64,000 nt of DNA from an uncultured Collinsella sp. (GTDB lineage: Bacteria > Actinomycetota > Coriobacteriia > Coriobacteriales > Coriobacteriaceae): assembly GCA_905208635.1 (NCBI GenBank), contig CAJLPX010000010.1, positions 13,775-77,774 of the forward strand, given 5' to 3'. This document shows, piece by piece, positions 50,843-59,850 of this stretch. The notes beneath the pieces were generated by a model, which saw only the letters and a program-made list of their open reading frames with translations, was not told the origin of the DNA and made no database searches. Within the stretch, counting starts at the first letter, position 1. Each line of letters opens with the position of its first letter. Both the position numbers and the translations under genes were made by a program.

Positions 50843-51661
50843 ATGCCTCAGACTTACACTTTCGCCTCGTGGAACGTCAACGGCCTGCGCGCCGTGCTCA
50901 AAAAGGACCCGAGCTTTATCCAGATTGCGCAAGAACTCGACGTCGATATCCTGGCGCTGCAAGAGACCAAGCTGCAAGAAGGCCAGGTCGATATTGACCT
51001 GCCCGGCTATCACCAAACCTGGAGCTACGCCGAGCGTAAAGGCTATTCGGGCACTGCGGTCTTTAGCCGCCAGGAACCGCTGCGCGTGCTGCACGCCGAT
51101 GCGCTGCTGCCCTACGCCGGCGAGGGTGAGGCAGCTGGGCTCGTTGCCCAAGCCGCGACCGAGGGCCGTGTCTGCGCGCTGGAGTTCGACAAATTCTGGT
51201 TTGTCGACGTCTATACGCCCAACGCCCAAAATGAGCTCGCGCGCATCGATGTGCGCATGGCCTGGGACGATGCCTACCGCGGCTTTTTGAACGCACTCGA
51301 GCGCGAGACCGGCAAACCCGTCGTGACCTGCGGCGACTTTAACGTGGCGCACGAGGAAATCGACCTTAAGAACCCCAAGTCCAACCGCGGCAACGCCGGC
51401 TTTTCGGACGAAGAACGCGGCAAGTTTACCGAGCTGCTCAACGACGGCTTTACCGATACCTGGCGCACGGCAAACCCCGACGTCGAGGGCGTCTACAGCT
51501 GGTGGAGCTACCGCTTTAATGCCCGCAAGAACAACGCCGGTTGGCGCATCGACTACTTCCTGGTAAGCGACGCAATCGCCGGCAACGTGCGCGACACGGG
51601 CATCCGCGGCGACATCTTTGGCAGCGACCACTGCCCCGTCACCCTCACGCTAGAGCTCTAG
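50843..51661 (+). CDS. xth: Exodeoxyribonuclease III (AP endonuclease)
   Basis: 272 residues. Motifs WNVNGLRA, LQETKLQ (metal Glu), VYTPNAQ, CGDFNVAHEEIDLKNP, WRIDYFLVS and GSDHCPV carry the full active site of the ExoA/XthA class of AP endonucleases. It cuts DNA at abasic sites in base-excision repair. ATG 50843 follows GAAAGGAC. It is monocistronic, followed at once by the composite repeat block 51662-52150. Confidence 0.94.
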   Translation: MPQTYTFASWNVNGLRAVLKKDPSFIQIAQELDVDILALQETKLQEGQVDIDLPGYHQTWSYAERKGYSGTAVFSRQEPLRVLHADALLPYAGEGEAAGLVAQAATEGRVCALEFDKFWFVDVYTPNAQNELARIDVRMAWDDAYRGFLNALERETGKPVVTCGDFNVAHEEIDLKNPKSNRGNAGFSDEERGKFTELLNDGFTDTWRTANPDVEGVYSWWSYRFNARKNNAGWRIDYFLVSDAIAGNVRDTGIRGDIFGSDHCPVTLTLEL

Positions 51662-51664
51662 CCC

Positions 51665-51707
51665 CAACTGATCTCCTGGGGACGGAGGAAAAGGAATCAT
51701 TTTCACT
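51665..51707. repeat. Intergenic repeat family C, copy 4 (opposite orientation)
   Basis: GATCTCCTGGGGACGGAGG then AAAAGGAATCATTTT; the reverse complement matches copies 1-3. It begins at the exonuclease III stop. Confidence 0.65.
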
Positions 51708-51735
51708 TCGCGAGATCATCCACGCAGCTCGCTTG

Positions 51736-51893
51736 CCACGAAACTGGCCCATCTACTACGTTTAAGCCACTACCCTCAACCACAGTGAACAACGCAAAAA
51801 GAAAACCGCAGGTAGAAAGCCTACGGTTTTTCATAAAACACGGTTGTGGTTGGGGGTGTCGGGCCAAACGTAGTAGATAGACCGATTTCGTGG
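51736..51893. repeat. Palindromic repeat family A, copy 3 (158 bp)
   Basis: CCACGAAACTGGCCCATC and CTACTACGTTT at the left, complementary AAACGTAGTAG and CGATTTCGTGG at the right, and core AAAACCGCAGG/CCTACGGTTTT. Confidence 0.85.
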
Positions 51894-51905
51894 CGGGCGG
51901 GTTCA

Positions 51906-51956
51906 GCTGATTCCCTGGGAACGTCTGGAGGCGAAAGAAAACGGATCAATTTGGCT
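51906..51956. repeat. Intergenic repeat family C, copy 5 (degraded)
   Basis: CTGATTCCCTGGGAACGTCT, GGAGGCGAAAGAAAACGGAT, then CAATTTGG; recognisable only by comparison with copies 2 and 4. Confidence 0.45.
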
Positions 51957-51997
51957 CTCCGAGGGCCACGATGCCCGTCGTATCAGCCGGCTATTTC

Positions 51998-52149
51998 AAA
52001 ACTATGCCGGTTTACGGGGCTGAATCGCGAACCCCCAACCATACGCAATTCCGAAATAATAAAACCGCAGGTAAACGGCTTGCTCTATTTCAAAAATAGC
52101 CGGCATGGTCTGCTTGTGCCAATCTGGCCCCGTAAACCGGCATAGTTTT
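51998..52149. repeat. Palindromic repeat family B, copy 3 (152 bp)
   Basis: AAAACTATGCCGGTTTACGG and its perfect complement at the ends. The interior has diverged, including an internal copy of the CTATTTCAAAA start. Confidence 0.85.
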
Positions 52150-52196
52150 AAAATGGCACTTCGGCAGTATTGATTCCCGCCCCGGCGCAACCAGCC

Positions 52197-52910
52197 CTAC
52201 AGTCCGTACTTCACGACGACTCGGTTGATGCGGCGACACCAAGGCTTGTACAGGGCGACCAAAAACACGCAGGTCGCAAGGCCGTGCGTGATATCGAACG
52301 GTACGGCGGTGGCAAGACGCGCCATGGCACCCGCCCACGCGAGCGGTTGAACAAAACCGATAATGTCGTAGGCGTTGATCACAACGCCGTACAGCAAACC
52401 CGAAGCAAAGCCGTAGGTCAGCAGCGCCGGCATACGCACGGTGCCATCGGCGCGATCAAAAGCGCCGGCATGCGCCAGCGCACCGCCAACGTATCCCACG
52501 AGCCCCCAGGCATACATCTGCCACGGCGTCCACATGCCCTGTCCAAAAAAGAAATTGCTGGTCAGCGCCGCCAGCGCGCCAACCATAAAACCATTGCGGC
52601 GGCCAAGCGTCGCCCCCGCGATAATGGCGATGGCACTCACGGGTTTAAAGTCGGGAATGGGGCCAAACAAGATGCGCCCCGCCGCGGCCAACGCCGCCAG
52701 AACCAGCGTTGGCATAATCTGGCGCAGGCCCGGTCGCGACGCCTCGTAGCCTGCAAAGAACAGCGCAAGCACCAGCGCCACCACGACAAGCATGGCGAGC
52801 GCCGCCTGCTCAACGCCCGCCAGCAACGCCGCAGCCATCACGGCTGGCACCGCCAGCAGCAGCGGTATCTCCAGTTTTACGAGTAGGCGCACGATGCGAT
52901 AATCCGTCAT
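52197..52910 (-). CDS. ECF transporter substrate-binding (S) component
   Basis: 237 residues from ATG 52910 with about six or seven membrane segments. Segments such as GPIPDFKPVSAIAIIAGATLG and PWQMYAWGLVGYVGGAL have the small-residue pattern of ECF S components that toggle in the membrane and bind a vitamin or precursor. It is the last gene of an operon with the fused ATPases and EcfT, so it is probably a dedicated S component. I cannot tell the vitamin from sequence. The start lies four bases after the ATPase stop (coupled). Confidence 0.8.
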   Translation of the reverse strand: MTDYRIVRLLVKLEIPLLLAVPAVMAAALLAGVEQAALAMLVVVALVLALFFAGYEASRPGLRQIMPTLVLAALAAAGRILFGPIPDFKPVSAIAIIAGATLGRRNGFMVGALAALTSNFFFGQGMWTPWQMYAWGLVGYVGGALAHAGAFDRADGTVRMPALLTYGFASGLLYGVVINAYDIIGFVQPLAWAGAMARLATAVPFDITHGLATCVFLVALYKPWCRRINRVVVKYGL

Positions 52911-52914
52911 CCCA

Positions 52915-54558
52915 TCACGCCCTATAAAACACGTTGTCGGCAAAGAAGTCGGCCGGGGGCTCCATGCAGGCAATCTCGCCATCGAACATCATGGCGATGT
53001 CGTCGGCGACCTGCTCGGCAAAGTCCAAATCGTGCGTAGCCATGATGACGGTGCCGCCAGCCTTCGCATGGTCACGCAGGGCGCGAGCGATGATGCGGCG
53101 GCTCTCCAGGTCCAAGCCCTTCGTGGGCTCGTCAAGCAGCAGCAGCTCGGGGCCAATCAGCAGCAGCTTTGCCAGCGCGAGCAGCTGGCGCTGTCCGCCC
53201 GAGAGGTCGTAGGGGTGACGCGTCTCCAAGCCGTCCAATCCCAGTTGCGCCGCACGCTCCCGCGCCAAGTTCTCGTCATATCCGCAGGTCGAGGCCCATT
53301 CCATCAGCTCATCGTGAACCGTCTCGGCAACCAGCAATGCTTTGGGGTTCTGAGGCAGCAGCGCCGCCGAGGCCGCTCCGCGCACCATGCGGCCGCACTG
53401 CAGCTTGGCGGTCTTCGCCAGCACCGAGAGCATCGTCGACTTACCGCATCCGTTGCCGCCCACGATCGCATGCACCGCACCGGCCGAAAACGCCACGTCG
53501 AGCCCGCGCAGCACCCAACCGCCCGCGCGATCGTAGCGAAACCAGCTCCCTGCCAGGGTGGTAGCCGACCCGCCGTGCATTTTTTGGAGTATTCTGCTCC
53601 CATCCGTGCGCGGGAAGGCTTCCGAGCCGTTCTCGAGCGACGTTTGCGCCACAAATTCGGACGATTTGTCCAATTCCGAACTTTTTTTCGCGCTCGATAC
53701 GTCCCCGGGCGGCTCCAGAGAGCCCAAATTGTCCTCACGCCTGCTGAATACTCCGTTTTTTGCACATCGGACGGCACCCCACCCCAACATGTCGTCGGAA
53801 AACAACGATTCTCGGCGTCCCAAAGAAGCCATATCCGCCACCTCGCGCACGCGACCGTCCTCAATCCGGTACGCACACGTCTCATACTCGAGCATTGGGC
53901 GCGGTTGATGCGTAGCCACAACAACCGTGCAGCCCAACTCACGGTTCACGCGAAACAGCGCGTGCAGAAAATTCTTCTCGGCAACGGGATCGAGCTGAGA
54001 CGTGGGCTCGTCGAGTAGCAGCACACGCGGACGCAGCGCCAGGACGGCGGCAAGCGACAGCAGCTGCTTGCGGCCGCCCGAAAGCGTATCGGTATCGCGA
54101 TGAAGCCAGTCCTCCAGACCAAAGAAATAGCTGGTCTCAGCTACGCGACGGCGCATCTCATCACGTGCTAGCCCCAAGTTTTCCAGGCCAAACGCCATCT
54201 CGTGCCACACGGTTTCGCACACGATCTGGTTCTCGGGATCCTGGAACACATAGCCCACGCGCTCCGCCGATGCCCGCACGTCCATGTCGGCAACGTTCTC
54301 GCCCAGCACGCGCGCATCACCAGTGCGCTCGCCCGCCGGCGCGATCTCGGGCTTGAGCAGCGACAGCAGCGTCGACTTGCCCGAACCGGTACCGCCAACA
54401 AGCAGCGCAAATGCACCTTGGGGAACACGCCAATCAAGCCCCTCGAGCACCGGTGCCTCGGCCCCGGGATAGGCAAAACTAAGGCCCTGCACCTCAATCG
54501 CCGGAATATCCGGGCCGCACGCCGCGCCCGACACCGGGCCCCTATCCAACCGAGCCAT
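52915..54558 (-). CDS. Energy-coupling factor ATPase, two ABC domains in one chain
   Basis: 547 residues. Domain 1 (about 20-250): Walker A GGTGSGKST, VFQDPENQIVCETVWHEM (ECF-type Q-loop), LSGGRKQ, LLLDEPTSQLDP. Domain 2 (about 335-545): GGNGCGKST, LPQNPKALL, LSGGQRQ, LLLDEPTKGLDL. It equals EcfA1 plus EcfA2 fused. The linker (about 265-328) is encoded by a 189-bp palindromic element that appears to have entered in frame. It powers vitamin uptake with EcfT and the S component. The start overlaps the EcfT stop by one base. Confidence 0.9.
   Translation of the reverse strand: MARLDRGPVSGAACGPDIPAIEVQGLSFAYPGAEAPVLEGLDWRVPQGAFALLVGGTGSGKSTLLSLLKPEIAPAGERTGDARVLGENVADMDVRASAERVGYVFQDPENQIVCETVWHEMAFGLENLGLARDEMRRRVAETSYFFGLEDWLHRDTDTLSGGRKQLLSLAAVLALRPRVLLLDEPTSQLDPVAEKNFLHALFRVNRELGCTVVVATHQPRPMLEYETCAYRIEDGRVREVADMASLGRRESLFSDDMLGWGAVRCAKNGVFSRREDNLGSLEPPGDVSSAKKSSELDKSSEFVAQTSLENGSEAFPRTDGSRILQKMHGGSATTLAGSWFRYDRAGGWVLRGLDVAFSAGAVHAIVGGNGCGKSTMLSVLAKTAKLQCGRMVRGAASAALLPQNPKALLVAETVHDELMEWASTCGYDENLARERAAQLGLDGLETRHPYDLSGGQRQLLALAKLLLIGPELLLLDEPTKGLDLESRRIIARALRDHAKAGGTVIMATHDLDFAEQVADDIAMMFDGEIACMEPPADFFADNVFYRA
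53576..53764. repeat. Palindromic element inserted in frame inside the ECF ATPase gene (189 bp)
   Basis: Arms 53576-53597 and 53743-53764: on the coding strand TGCAAAAAACGGAGTATTC at one end and its near complement GAATACTCCAAAAAATGCA at the other. Its length is 63 codons with no stop, encoding a Ser/Glu-rich linker (residues about 265-328) between two ABC domains. The arm style matches the intergenic elements of this window. Confidence 0.7.
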
Positions 54559-55445
54559 CAGCCAAACCTCTTCTCATCAATCGCGTGCGACGCGCAAGGC
54601 AGCATCATCCAGGCAGCGTACACGACATAGCCCAGCCACGGCGCCGGCACCGAGAGCTGCGGATAAAACGAATACTGCGTCGTCGCGGTCCACGCCACCG
54701 CCACCGCGACGGCACCAAACAGCGCGAGCCCGACCAGCGCGGCAACGTCGCCGCGCCCCAGCCGATACCGCGCATACGTCGTACGGCGCGACGCGGCGCC
54801 CCACCCGCGCGAGCGCATGGCATCCGCGCGCTCAAGCGAATCTTCCATGCCCCAGCCCATCAGCACGCTCGACGCCCGCAGGCGCGAGCGCACGGGATCG
54901 GTGGGCGCGCGACCCGGCACATCAATCGCATCCTGCACCGCCAGCACTGTACGACCGCGGCGCAAAAACTGCGGGATAAGCCGCATGCACATCGAGATCA
55001 TGAGCGCAATCACCGGTGCGGCATTGCCCAGCAGCGCGAGCACCTTGTCGTATTCGAGCATCGACGCCGCCGCCTCAAACCACAGTATGCTCGCCACAAA
55101 CAGCCCGCCCATGCACAGGCCGTATACCATGCTCTCCAGATACACCGCGCGCATGCCAATACGGAACAGCTCCGTCGAGCCCGAGGCGCTAAACAGCGGA
55201 TTGAGCACCGCGACGATCAAAATCACCGGCAGCTGCCAGCGGAGCGCGCCCAGCGTGCGGGCAGCCCCACGCGTCGCAAATCCATACGCCAGCCCGCCCG
55301 CAAGTGACAGCGCAATCAGTACCGGCTGCATCGAGAACATAGTGAGTCCCAGCGTCAGCACTATATAGAGTGCCGGCACAGCCGGATGCGACATCGAGAA
55401 TGCCGCGACGGGCTCGCCGCCAAACTCCTCTCGTATGTTGTCCAC
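54558..55445 (-). CDS. ecfT: Energy-coupling factor transmembrane (T) component
   Basis: 295 residues from GTG 55445. Five to six membrane segments; the cytoplasmic coupling helices carry VQDAIDVPGRAP and the second signature ADAMRSRGWG, which contact the two ATPase domains. An in-frame upstream stretch of 57 residues is Arg-rich, lacks family similarity and overlaps the glmU promoter region, so the GTG start is preferred (VDNIREEFGGEPVAAF is a plausible N-terminus). First gene of ecfT-ecfAA-S. Confidence 0.85.
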   Translation of the reverse strand: MDNIREEFGGEPVAAFSMSHPAVPALYIVLTLGLTMFSMQPVLIALSLAGGLAYGFATRGAARTLGALRWQLPVILIVAVLNPLFSASGSTELFRIGMRAVYLESMVYGLCMGGLFVASILWFEAAASMLEYDKVLALLGNAAPVIALMISMCMRLIPQFLRRGRTVLAVQDAIDVPGRAPTDPVRSRLRASSVLMGWGMEDSLERADAMRSRGWGAASRRTTYARYRLGRGDVAALVGLALFGAVAVAVAWTATTQYSFYPQLSVPAPWLGYVVYAAWMMLPCASHAIDEKRFG

Positions 55446-55644
55446 GGGCACCCCCGTCCCCTCGCTCAAACAACAGCTCCGCAGCACCGCCAACGCCGCA
55501 CGCACGCAGTGCAAACGCCACGCCGGCGGCGCAAGCCTCAACCGCCGCAAACCAATCGTTACGCGCTCGTCATATGCCTGCGGTATCATATTGCGCCGTG
55601 TATCGTTTCCAAACACACGTCTCTATAACGTAACAGGAGATCAC

Positions 55645-57057
55645 ATGGACGCAACCGCAATTATCCTCGCTGCCGGCGAGGGCACCCGCATGAAGTCGAA
55701 CCACTGCAAGGTTTCGCACAAGATCCTGGGTAAGCCCATGGTCCAGTGGATCGTCGACGCCACCATCAAGGCCGGCTGCAGCCGCGTCGTGGTCGTCATC
55801 GGCAGCCACGCCGACGAGATGCGCGCCCTCATCGATGGCGCCTACGCCAACAGCGCCACCAAGGTCGAGTGCGTCGAGCAGACCGAGCGTCTGGGCACCG
55901 GTCACGCCGTGAAGGTCGCGCTCGAGGCCTGTGGCATCACGCAAGGCCCCGTCGTGGTGCTCAACGGCGACCTGCCGCTCATCACCGCCGACACGGTCGC
56001 CAAGTTCGCACAGACCGTCGCCACCGGCGAGCTCGCCTGCACCGTCATGACCATGACCCCGCCCGACCCCTTTGGCTACGGCCGCATCAAACTGGGCGAC
56101 GACGGCCAGATCGAGCGCATCATCGAGCAGAAGGACTGCACGCCCGAGCAGGCCGCCACGCTGCTGGAGTGCAACGCCGGCTGCTACGCCTTTGACGGCG
56201 CGCAGCTCGCCGCCCACATTAACGAGATCGGCAACGACAACGCGCAATCCGAGTACTACCTGCCCGACATGCTCGAGATCCTCAAAGGCCACGGCCAGGC
56301 AGTCTCCATCTTCCACTGCGACGACTACCGCGATGGCCTGGGCGTCAACAGCCGCATCCAGCTCGCGCAGCTCACTGCCATCGCTCGCGACCGCATCAAC
56401 GAGCACTGGATGGCCGAGGGCGTCACCTTCATCGACCCCACGCAGGCCTGGATCGGCCCCGACGCCGTCATCGGCCGCGACACCGTCGTGTGGCCGCAGA
56501 CGCACCTGATCGGCCACGTCACCGTGGGCGAGGAGTGCCAGCTCGGCCCCAACAGCCGCCTCACCGACACCACCGTCGGCAGCGGCTGCACCATCGATGA
56601 GACCATCGCCATCGAGGCCGTCATCGAGAACGGCGTCGACTGCGGCCCGCGCGCCTACCTGCGCCCGGGCACTCACATGCTCGACGGTTCCAAAGCCGGC
56701 ACGCACGTGGAGATCAAGAAGTCCACGATCGGCGAGGGCTCCAAGGTGCCGCATCTGTCCTACATCGGCGACACCACCATGGGCTCCGGCGTCAACGTGG
56801 GCGCGGGCTCCATCACCTGCAACTACGACGGCGTGCACAAGCACAAGACCGTCATCGGCAAGGACGCCTTCATCGGCTCCGACACCATGATGGTCGCGCC
56901 CGCCCAGATCGGCGACGGCGCGCTCGTGGCCGCAGGCTCCGTCATCACCGAGCCGGTCCCGGCCGACGCACTTGGTCTGGGCCGCGCCCGTCAGGTAAAT
57001 ATTGAGGGCTGGGCCGCCGATTATCGCCGCCGTCTGCACGAGGACGACGAGGTATAA
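55645..57057 (+). CDS. glmU: Bifunctional UDP-N-acetylglucosamine pyrophosphorylase / glucosamine-1-phosphate acetyltransferase
   Basis: 470 residues, normal length. The uridylyltransferase domain (1-230) has LAAGEGTRMKS, LNGDLPLI and the metal Asp; the C-terminal left-handed beta helix (about 250-455) has hexapeptide repeats, RPGT, KKSTIGEG and GSITCNYDG with the active-site His nearby. It makes UDP-GlcNAc for peptidoglycan. Start ATG 55645 with AGGAGA upstream. It is followed by a clear terminator and by prs, a classical glmU-prs pairing. Confidence 0.95.
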   Translation: MDATAIILAAGEGTRMKSNHCKVSHKILGKPMVQWIVDATIKAGCSRVVVVIGSHADEMRALIDGAYANSATKVECVEQTERLGTGHAVKVALEACGITQGPVVVLNGDLPLITADTVAKFAQTVATGELACTVMTMTPPDPFGYGRIKLGDDGQIERIIEQKDCTPEQAATLLECNAGCYAFDGAQLAAHINEIGNDNAQSEYYLPDMLEILKGHGQAVSIFHCDDYRDGLGVNSRIQLAQLTAIARDRINEHWMAEGVTFIDPTQAWIGPDAVIGRDTVVWPQTHLIGHVTVGEECQLGPNSRLTDTTVGSGCTIDETIAIEAVIENGVDCGPRAYLRPGTHMLDGSKAGTHVEIKKSTIGEGSKVPHLSYIGDTTMGSGVNVGAGSITCNYDGVHKHKTVIGKDAFIGSDTMMVAPAQIGDGALVAAGSVITEPVPADALGLGRARQVNIEGWAADYRRRLHEDDEV

Positions 57058-57072
57058 CGTTTTACCAAGCAC

Positions 57073-57107
57073 AAAAGGAGCTGTTCCATGGGGACGGCTC
57101 CTTTTTT
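57073..57107 (+). terminator. Terminator of glmU
   Basis: AAAAGGAGC pairs with GCTCCTTTT across a 15-base loop and is followed by a T run. Confidence 0.88.
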
Positions 57108-57248
57108 CTATCGTGACCTGCGCGACCGGATGAGTGGTCGGTTCGTGTCCGTTAACGGTAAAGACGTTATCAAGACCCGATAAACCCCGCCGCGCGGTTA
57201 CAATGCAACAAGGCATCTATATGGCATTCGATATAAAGGAGAAGGGTA

Positions 57249-58235
57249 ATGCCGATTAATGATCCCGAGAAGTCGGAGAATATGCGCAAGTCCATCCGCG
57301 TGTATTCCGGTTCCTCCAACCGTCCCCTCGCTCAGAAGATCGCTGAGTACCTTGGGGTCGAGCTTTCGGGCCTTACGCTAAAGCAGTTCGCCAATGGTGA
57401 GATTTACGCCCGCTACGACGAGACCGTCCGCGGCGCCGACGTCTTCCTGATTCAGTCCGTGGCCGGCGGCAACGTCAACGACATGCTCATGGAGCTGCTC
57501 ATCGCCACCGACGCTGCCAAGCGCGCATCCGCCCGCTCCATCACCGCCGTTATCACCCACTACGGCTATGCCCGCCAGGACCGCAAGGCCGGCCCGCGCG
57601 AGCCCATCACCGCCCGCCTCGTCGCCAACCTGCTCGAGCGTGCCGGCGTCAACCGCATCATCACCCTCGACCTGCACCAGGGCCAGATCCAGGGCTTCTT
57701 CGATATCCCGGTTAACCACCTGTCCGCGCTGCCGCTGTTTGGCCAGTACTACAACAACATGCACTTCGACACCGACAACCTGGTTGTCGTCTCCCCCGAC
57801 GTGGGTCGCGCCAAGGCTGCCAAGAAGCTGTCCGACATGCTCGGCTGCGACCTGGCCATCGCCCACAAGGGCCGTCCGCGCCACAACGCCGCCGAGGTCA
57901 TGGGCATCATCGGTGACATCAAGGGCAAGACCTGCATCATCAACGACGACATGATCGACACCGCTGGCACCCTGTGCGCCAACGTCAAGGAGCTCAAGGC
58001 TATGGGCGCCGGCGACATCTACGTCTGCGCCACCCACGGCATCTTCTCCGGTCCGGCCATCGAGCGCCTGAACGAGGCCCCGATCGTCGAGTGCGTCGTC
58101 ACCGATGCCATTCCCGTCGAGGTCGGCGGCAAGATCAAGACCATCTCGGTCGCCGAGGAGTTCGCTCAGGCCATCTCCGCCGTTTACCACGAGGAGCCCG
58201 TCTCCACGCTCGTCGGCGGCGACTTCGCGCTGTAG
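57249..58235 (+). CDS. prs: Ribose-phosphate pyrophosphokinase
   Basis: 328 residues. PRPP synthetase signatures: the N-terminal ANGEIYARYDETVRGADVF region, the ATP-site YARQDRKAGPREPI, DLHQGQIQGFFDIPVNHL, and the PRPP-binding loop DDMIDTAGT. It makes PRPP from ribose 5-phosphate and ATP for nucleotide, His and Trp synthesis, and could use ribose released by the nucleoside hydrolase/ribokinase pair in this window. AAGGAGAAGGG precedes ATG 57249, and TACAAT near 57202 may be its -10. Confidence 0.95.
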   Translation: MPINDPEKSENMRKSIRVYSGSSNRPLAQKIAEYLGVELSGLTLKQFANGEIYARYDETVRGADVFLIQSVAGGNVNDMLMELLIATDAAKRASARSITAVITHYGYARQDRKAGPREPITARLVANLLERAGVNRIITLDLHQGQIQGFFDIPVNHLSALPLFGQYYNNMHFDTDNLVVVSPDVGRAKAAKKLSDMLGCDLAIAHKGRPRHNAAEVMGIIGDIKGKTCIINDDMIDTAGTLCANVKELKAMGAGDIYVCATHGIFSGPAIERLNEAPIVECVVTDAIPVEVGGKIKTISVAEEFAQAISAVYHEEPVSTLVGGDFAL

Positions 58236-58268
58236 CCTGCCACGCATCGCATCATCTTTGATGCTTTT

Positions 58269-58302
58269 AAAGGGTCGGAAGCTCGCTTCCGACCCTTTTT
58301 CT
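58269..58302 (+). terminator. Terminator of prs
   Basis: AAAGGGTCGGAAGC pairs with GCTTCCGACCCTTT around a TC loop; T run follows. Confidence 0.92.
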
Positions 58303-58321
58303 ATCCCTCGCCAACCTTCCC

Positions 58322-58525
58322 TGGACAATTAGTTCAAATTTGTATTTTCTTGGGCGCCCACATGGACCACTTGATGCGCCAAAGGTTCACCTGCCGGCAT
58401 AATCTCGGCCAATCTCTCCTCTTATGGACGTCTTCACTATGCCATTCACTCTATTTTGCCCACCGAACCCTTCGACAATGGCGGAACGCTTCAATCGCCT
58501 TATACAAATCTGAACTAACTGTCCA
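58322..58525. repeat. 204-bp inverted-repeat element family G, copy 1
   Basis: Starts TGGACAATTAGTTCAAATTT and ends AAATCTGAACTAACTGTCCA, with about 24-bp arms. The interior shows no gene. Same length as 59851-60054 but the interior sequences differ. The stretch 58526-58689 after it shows nothing recognisable apart from the next promoter. Confidence 0.8.
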
Positions 58526-58689
58526 ACACCTATCTCGATCCATGCCTCCAAGGTCAAACAAGCGCCCTGAGCCCCGCTTTTTCAAGGCCCCTCGCACGAT
58601 CTGCTACCGTCTGCGGCGCACGACGCCCCTTTGAGCGAAAAGAACGCCACGGCTGCATCATTTCGCCGACGGCTTAGTACTTTATAGCT

Positions 58690-59817
58690 ATGACCACTGT
58701 GATCTCACATTTCTCCGCCCTCCGCGCAATTCGCCGCGCTCGACGGGCGTACTCTGCGCTTCCGTGGGGCATCATCGATGACAGGCAACAGGCACAAGCC
58801 CTTGCAAGTTGTGTTCCCAACAAGGACGCCATAGACTTTGTAGCTCTTGCGATGCTTGACGCCTGGAGCGAAGACGACTCCGAGCGCCTAGATCTCCTTG
58901 TTGCCGGCGGCAACAACAGACGGCCCGACGGACGTCTTCTCCAGCACAGCGTCACCGCCCCGCTTCCCGCGGAAGCAATCATGCACATCGAAGCTGACAT
59001 CTACGCAACGTCTCCCGCCATGACAGCCATGTTGTGCTCTAGGAATGAGCCTGTAGCCAAAGTCCTGATGCTTCTCATGGAGCTGCTGGGGTCCTACTCC
59101 CTTCCGCCCGAGATAACCAACCCCATCGCCCACGACGACACGTGGCCCAAGGCCGGTAGCTCCGAAGCGATGGACGATCTTGATTGTCATGGCGGCCAGC
59201 CGGCACCCGGAAAGCAAGACGAAACCCGCTACGAACAGGCGCACTACAAATGCGAGCCTGCCACAACCATAAATGAGCTCGAGGCAGTCGCACAGTTTGC
59301 CAAAAGTAGCTCCTACGCCTCGTTTCGCACGGCCGTCAGACTCGCCCGAGCAGGATCCGCATCCCCAGCGGAGTCCTTAATGTTCGCCGTCCTGGGCGCG
59401 CCCATGCGCTTTGGCGGATTCGGATGCTGCAGCCTGCCCATGGGAGGCCTGCTACTCAACCATCGAATCGACTTCGACACTCTTGCGGTCAACATGTCCT
59501 CAGGCATCCCCTATGCCATCTGCGACCTATATTGCCCGGCAGCCGGAGTCGACAACGAATACAACGGAATTGGGCATGAGCTTCAAAATGCTCGCATCCA
59601 CGATGGCAATCGAAATAATGGACTCAAGGCAATGGGCATCCACGTCCTGGTTATCAATCGCGACCAAATGAAAGACCTTGTTGCGCTCGAAGCCTTCGCA
59701 CAAATGATGCATCGACTCGCTGGGGTTCGGTTCCGCTATCGCATCAAGGGTTATCGCAAACGTCAAGCCGCATGGCTCAACGCCCTTCGGGCCGGAATCG
59801 GCCTCGCGCCGGTCTAG
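58690..59817 (+). CDS. Orphan protein with a PD-(D/E)XK (DUF559/Vsr-like) nuclease-type C-terminus
   Basis: 375 residues, soluble. The N-terminus (VISHFSALRAIRRAR) resembles the ISHxSAL opening of AbiEi-like proteins. The C-terminus (about 275-360) follows the short endonuclease pattern: Asp279 in CDLYCP, Glu290-Tyr-Asn-Gly where EYDG is usual, His296, Arg308, then LKAMGIHVLVINRDQM. The middle (about 130-235) has a Cys- and Ser-rich stretch without known domain. No ribosome site precedes ATG 58690; TACTTT ends six bases before it, so the message may be leaderless. The gene is bracketed by two 204-bp inverted-repeat elements. A defence or mobile-element role is possible but unproven. Confidence 0.6.
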   Translation: MTTVISHFSALRAIRRARRAYSALPWGIIDDRQQAQALASCVPNKDAIDFVALAMLDAWSEDDSERLDLLVAGGNNRRPDGRLLQHSVTAPLPAEAIMHIEADIYATSPAMTAMLCSRNEPVAKVLMLLMELLGSYSLPPEITNPIAHDDTWPKAGSSEAMDDLDCHGGQPAPGKQDETRYEQAHYKCEPATTINELEAVAQFAKSSSYASFRTAVRLARAGSASPAESLMFAVLGAPMRFGGFGCCSLPMGGLLLNHRIDFDTLAVNMSSGIPYAICDLYCPAAGVDNEYNGIGHELQNARIHDGNRNNGLKAMGIHVLVINRDQMKDLVALEAFAQMMHRLAGVRFRYRIKGYRKRQAAWLNALRAGIGLAPV

Positions 59818-59850
59818 AAAGCGTATCTCGACAACATCGCCGAGCAAGGC

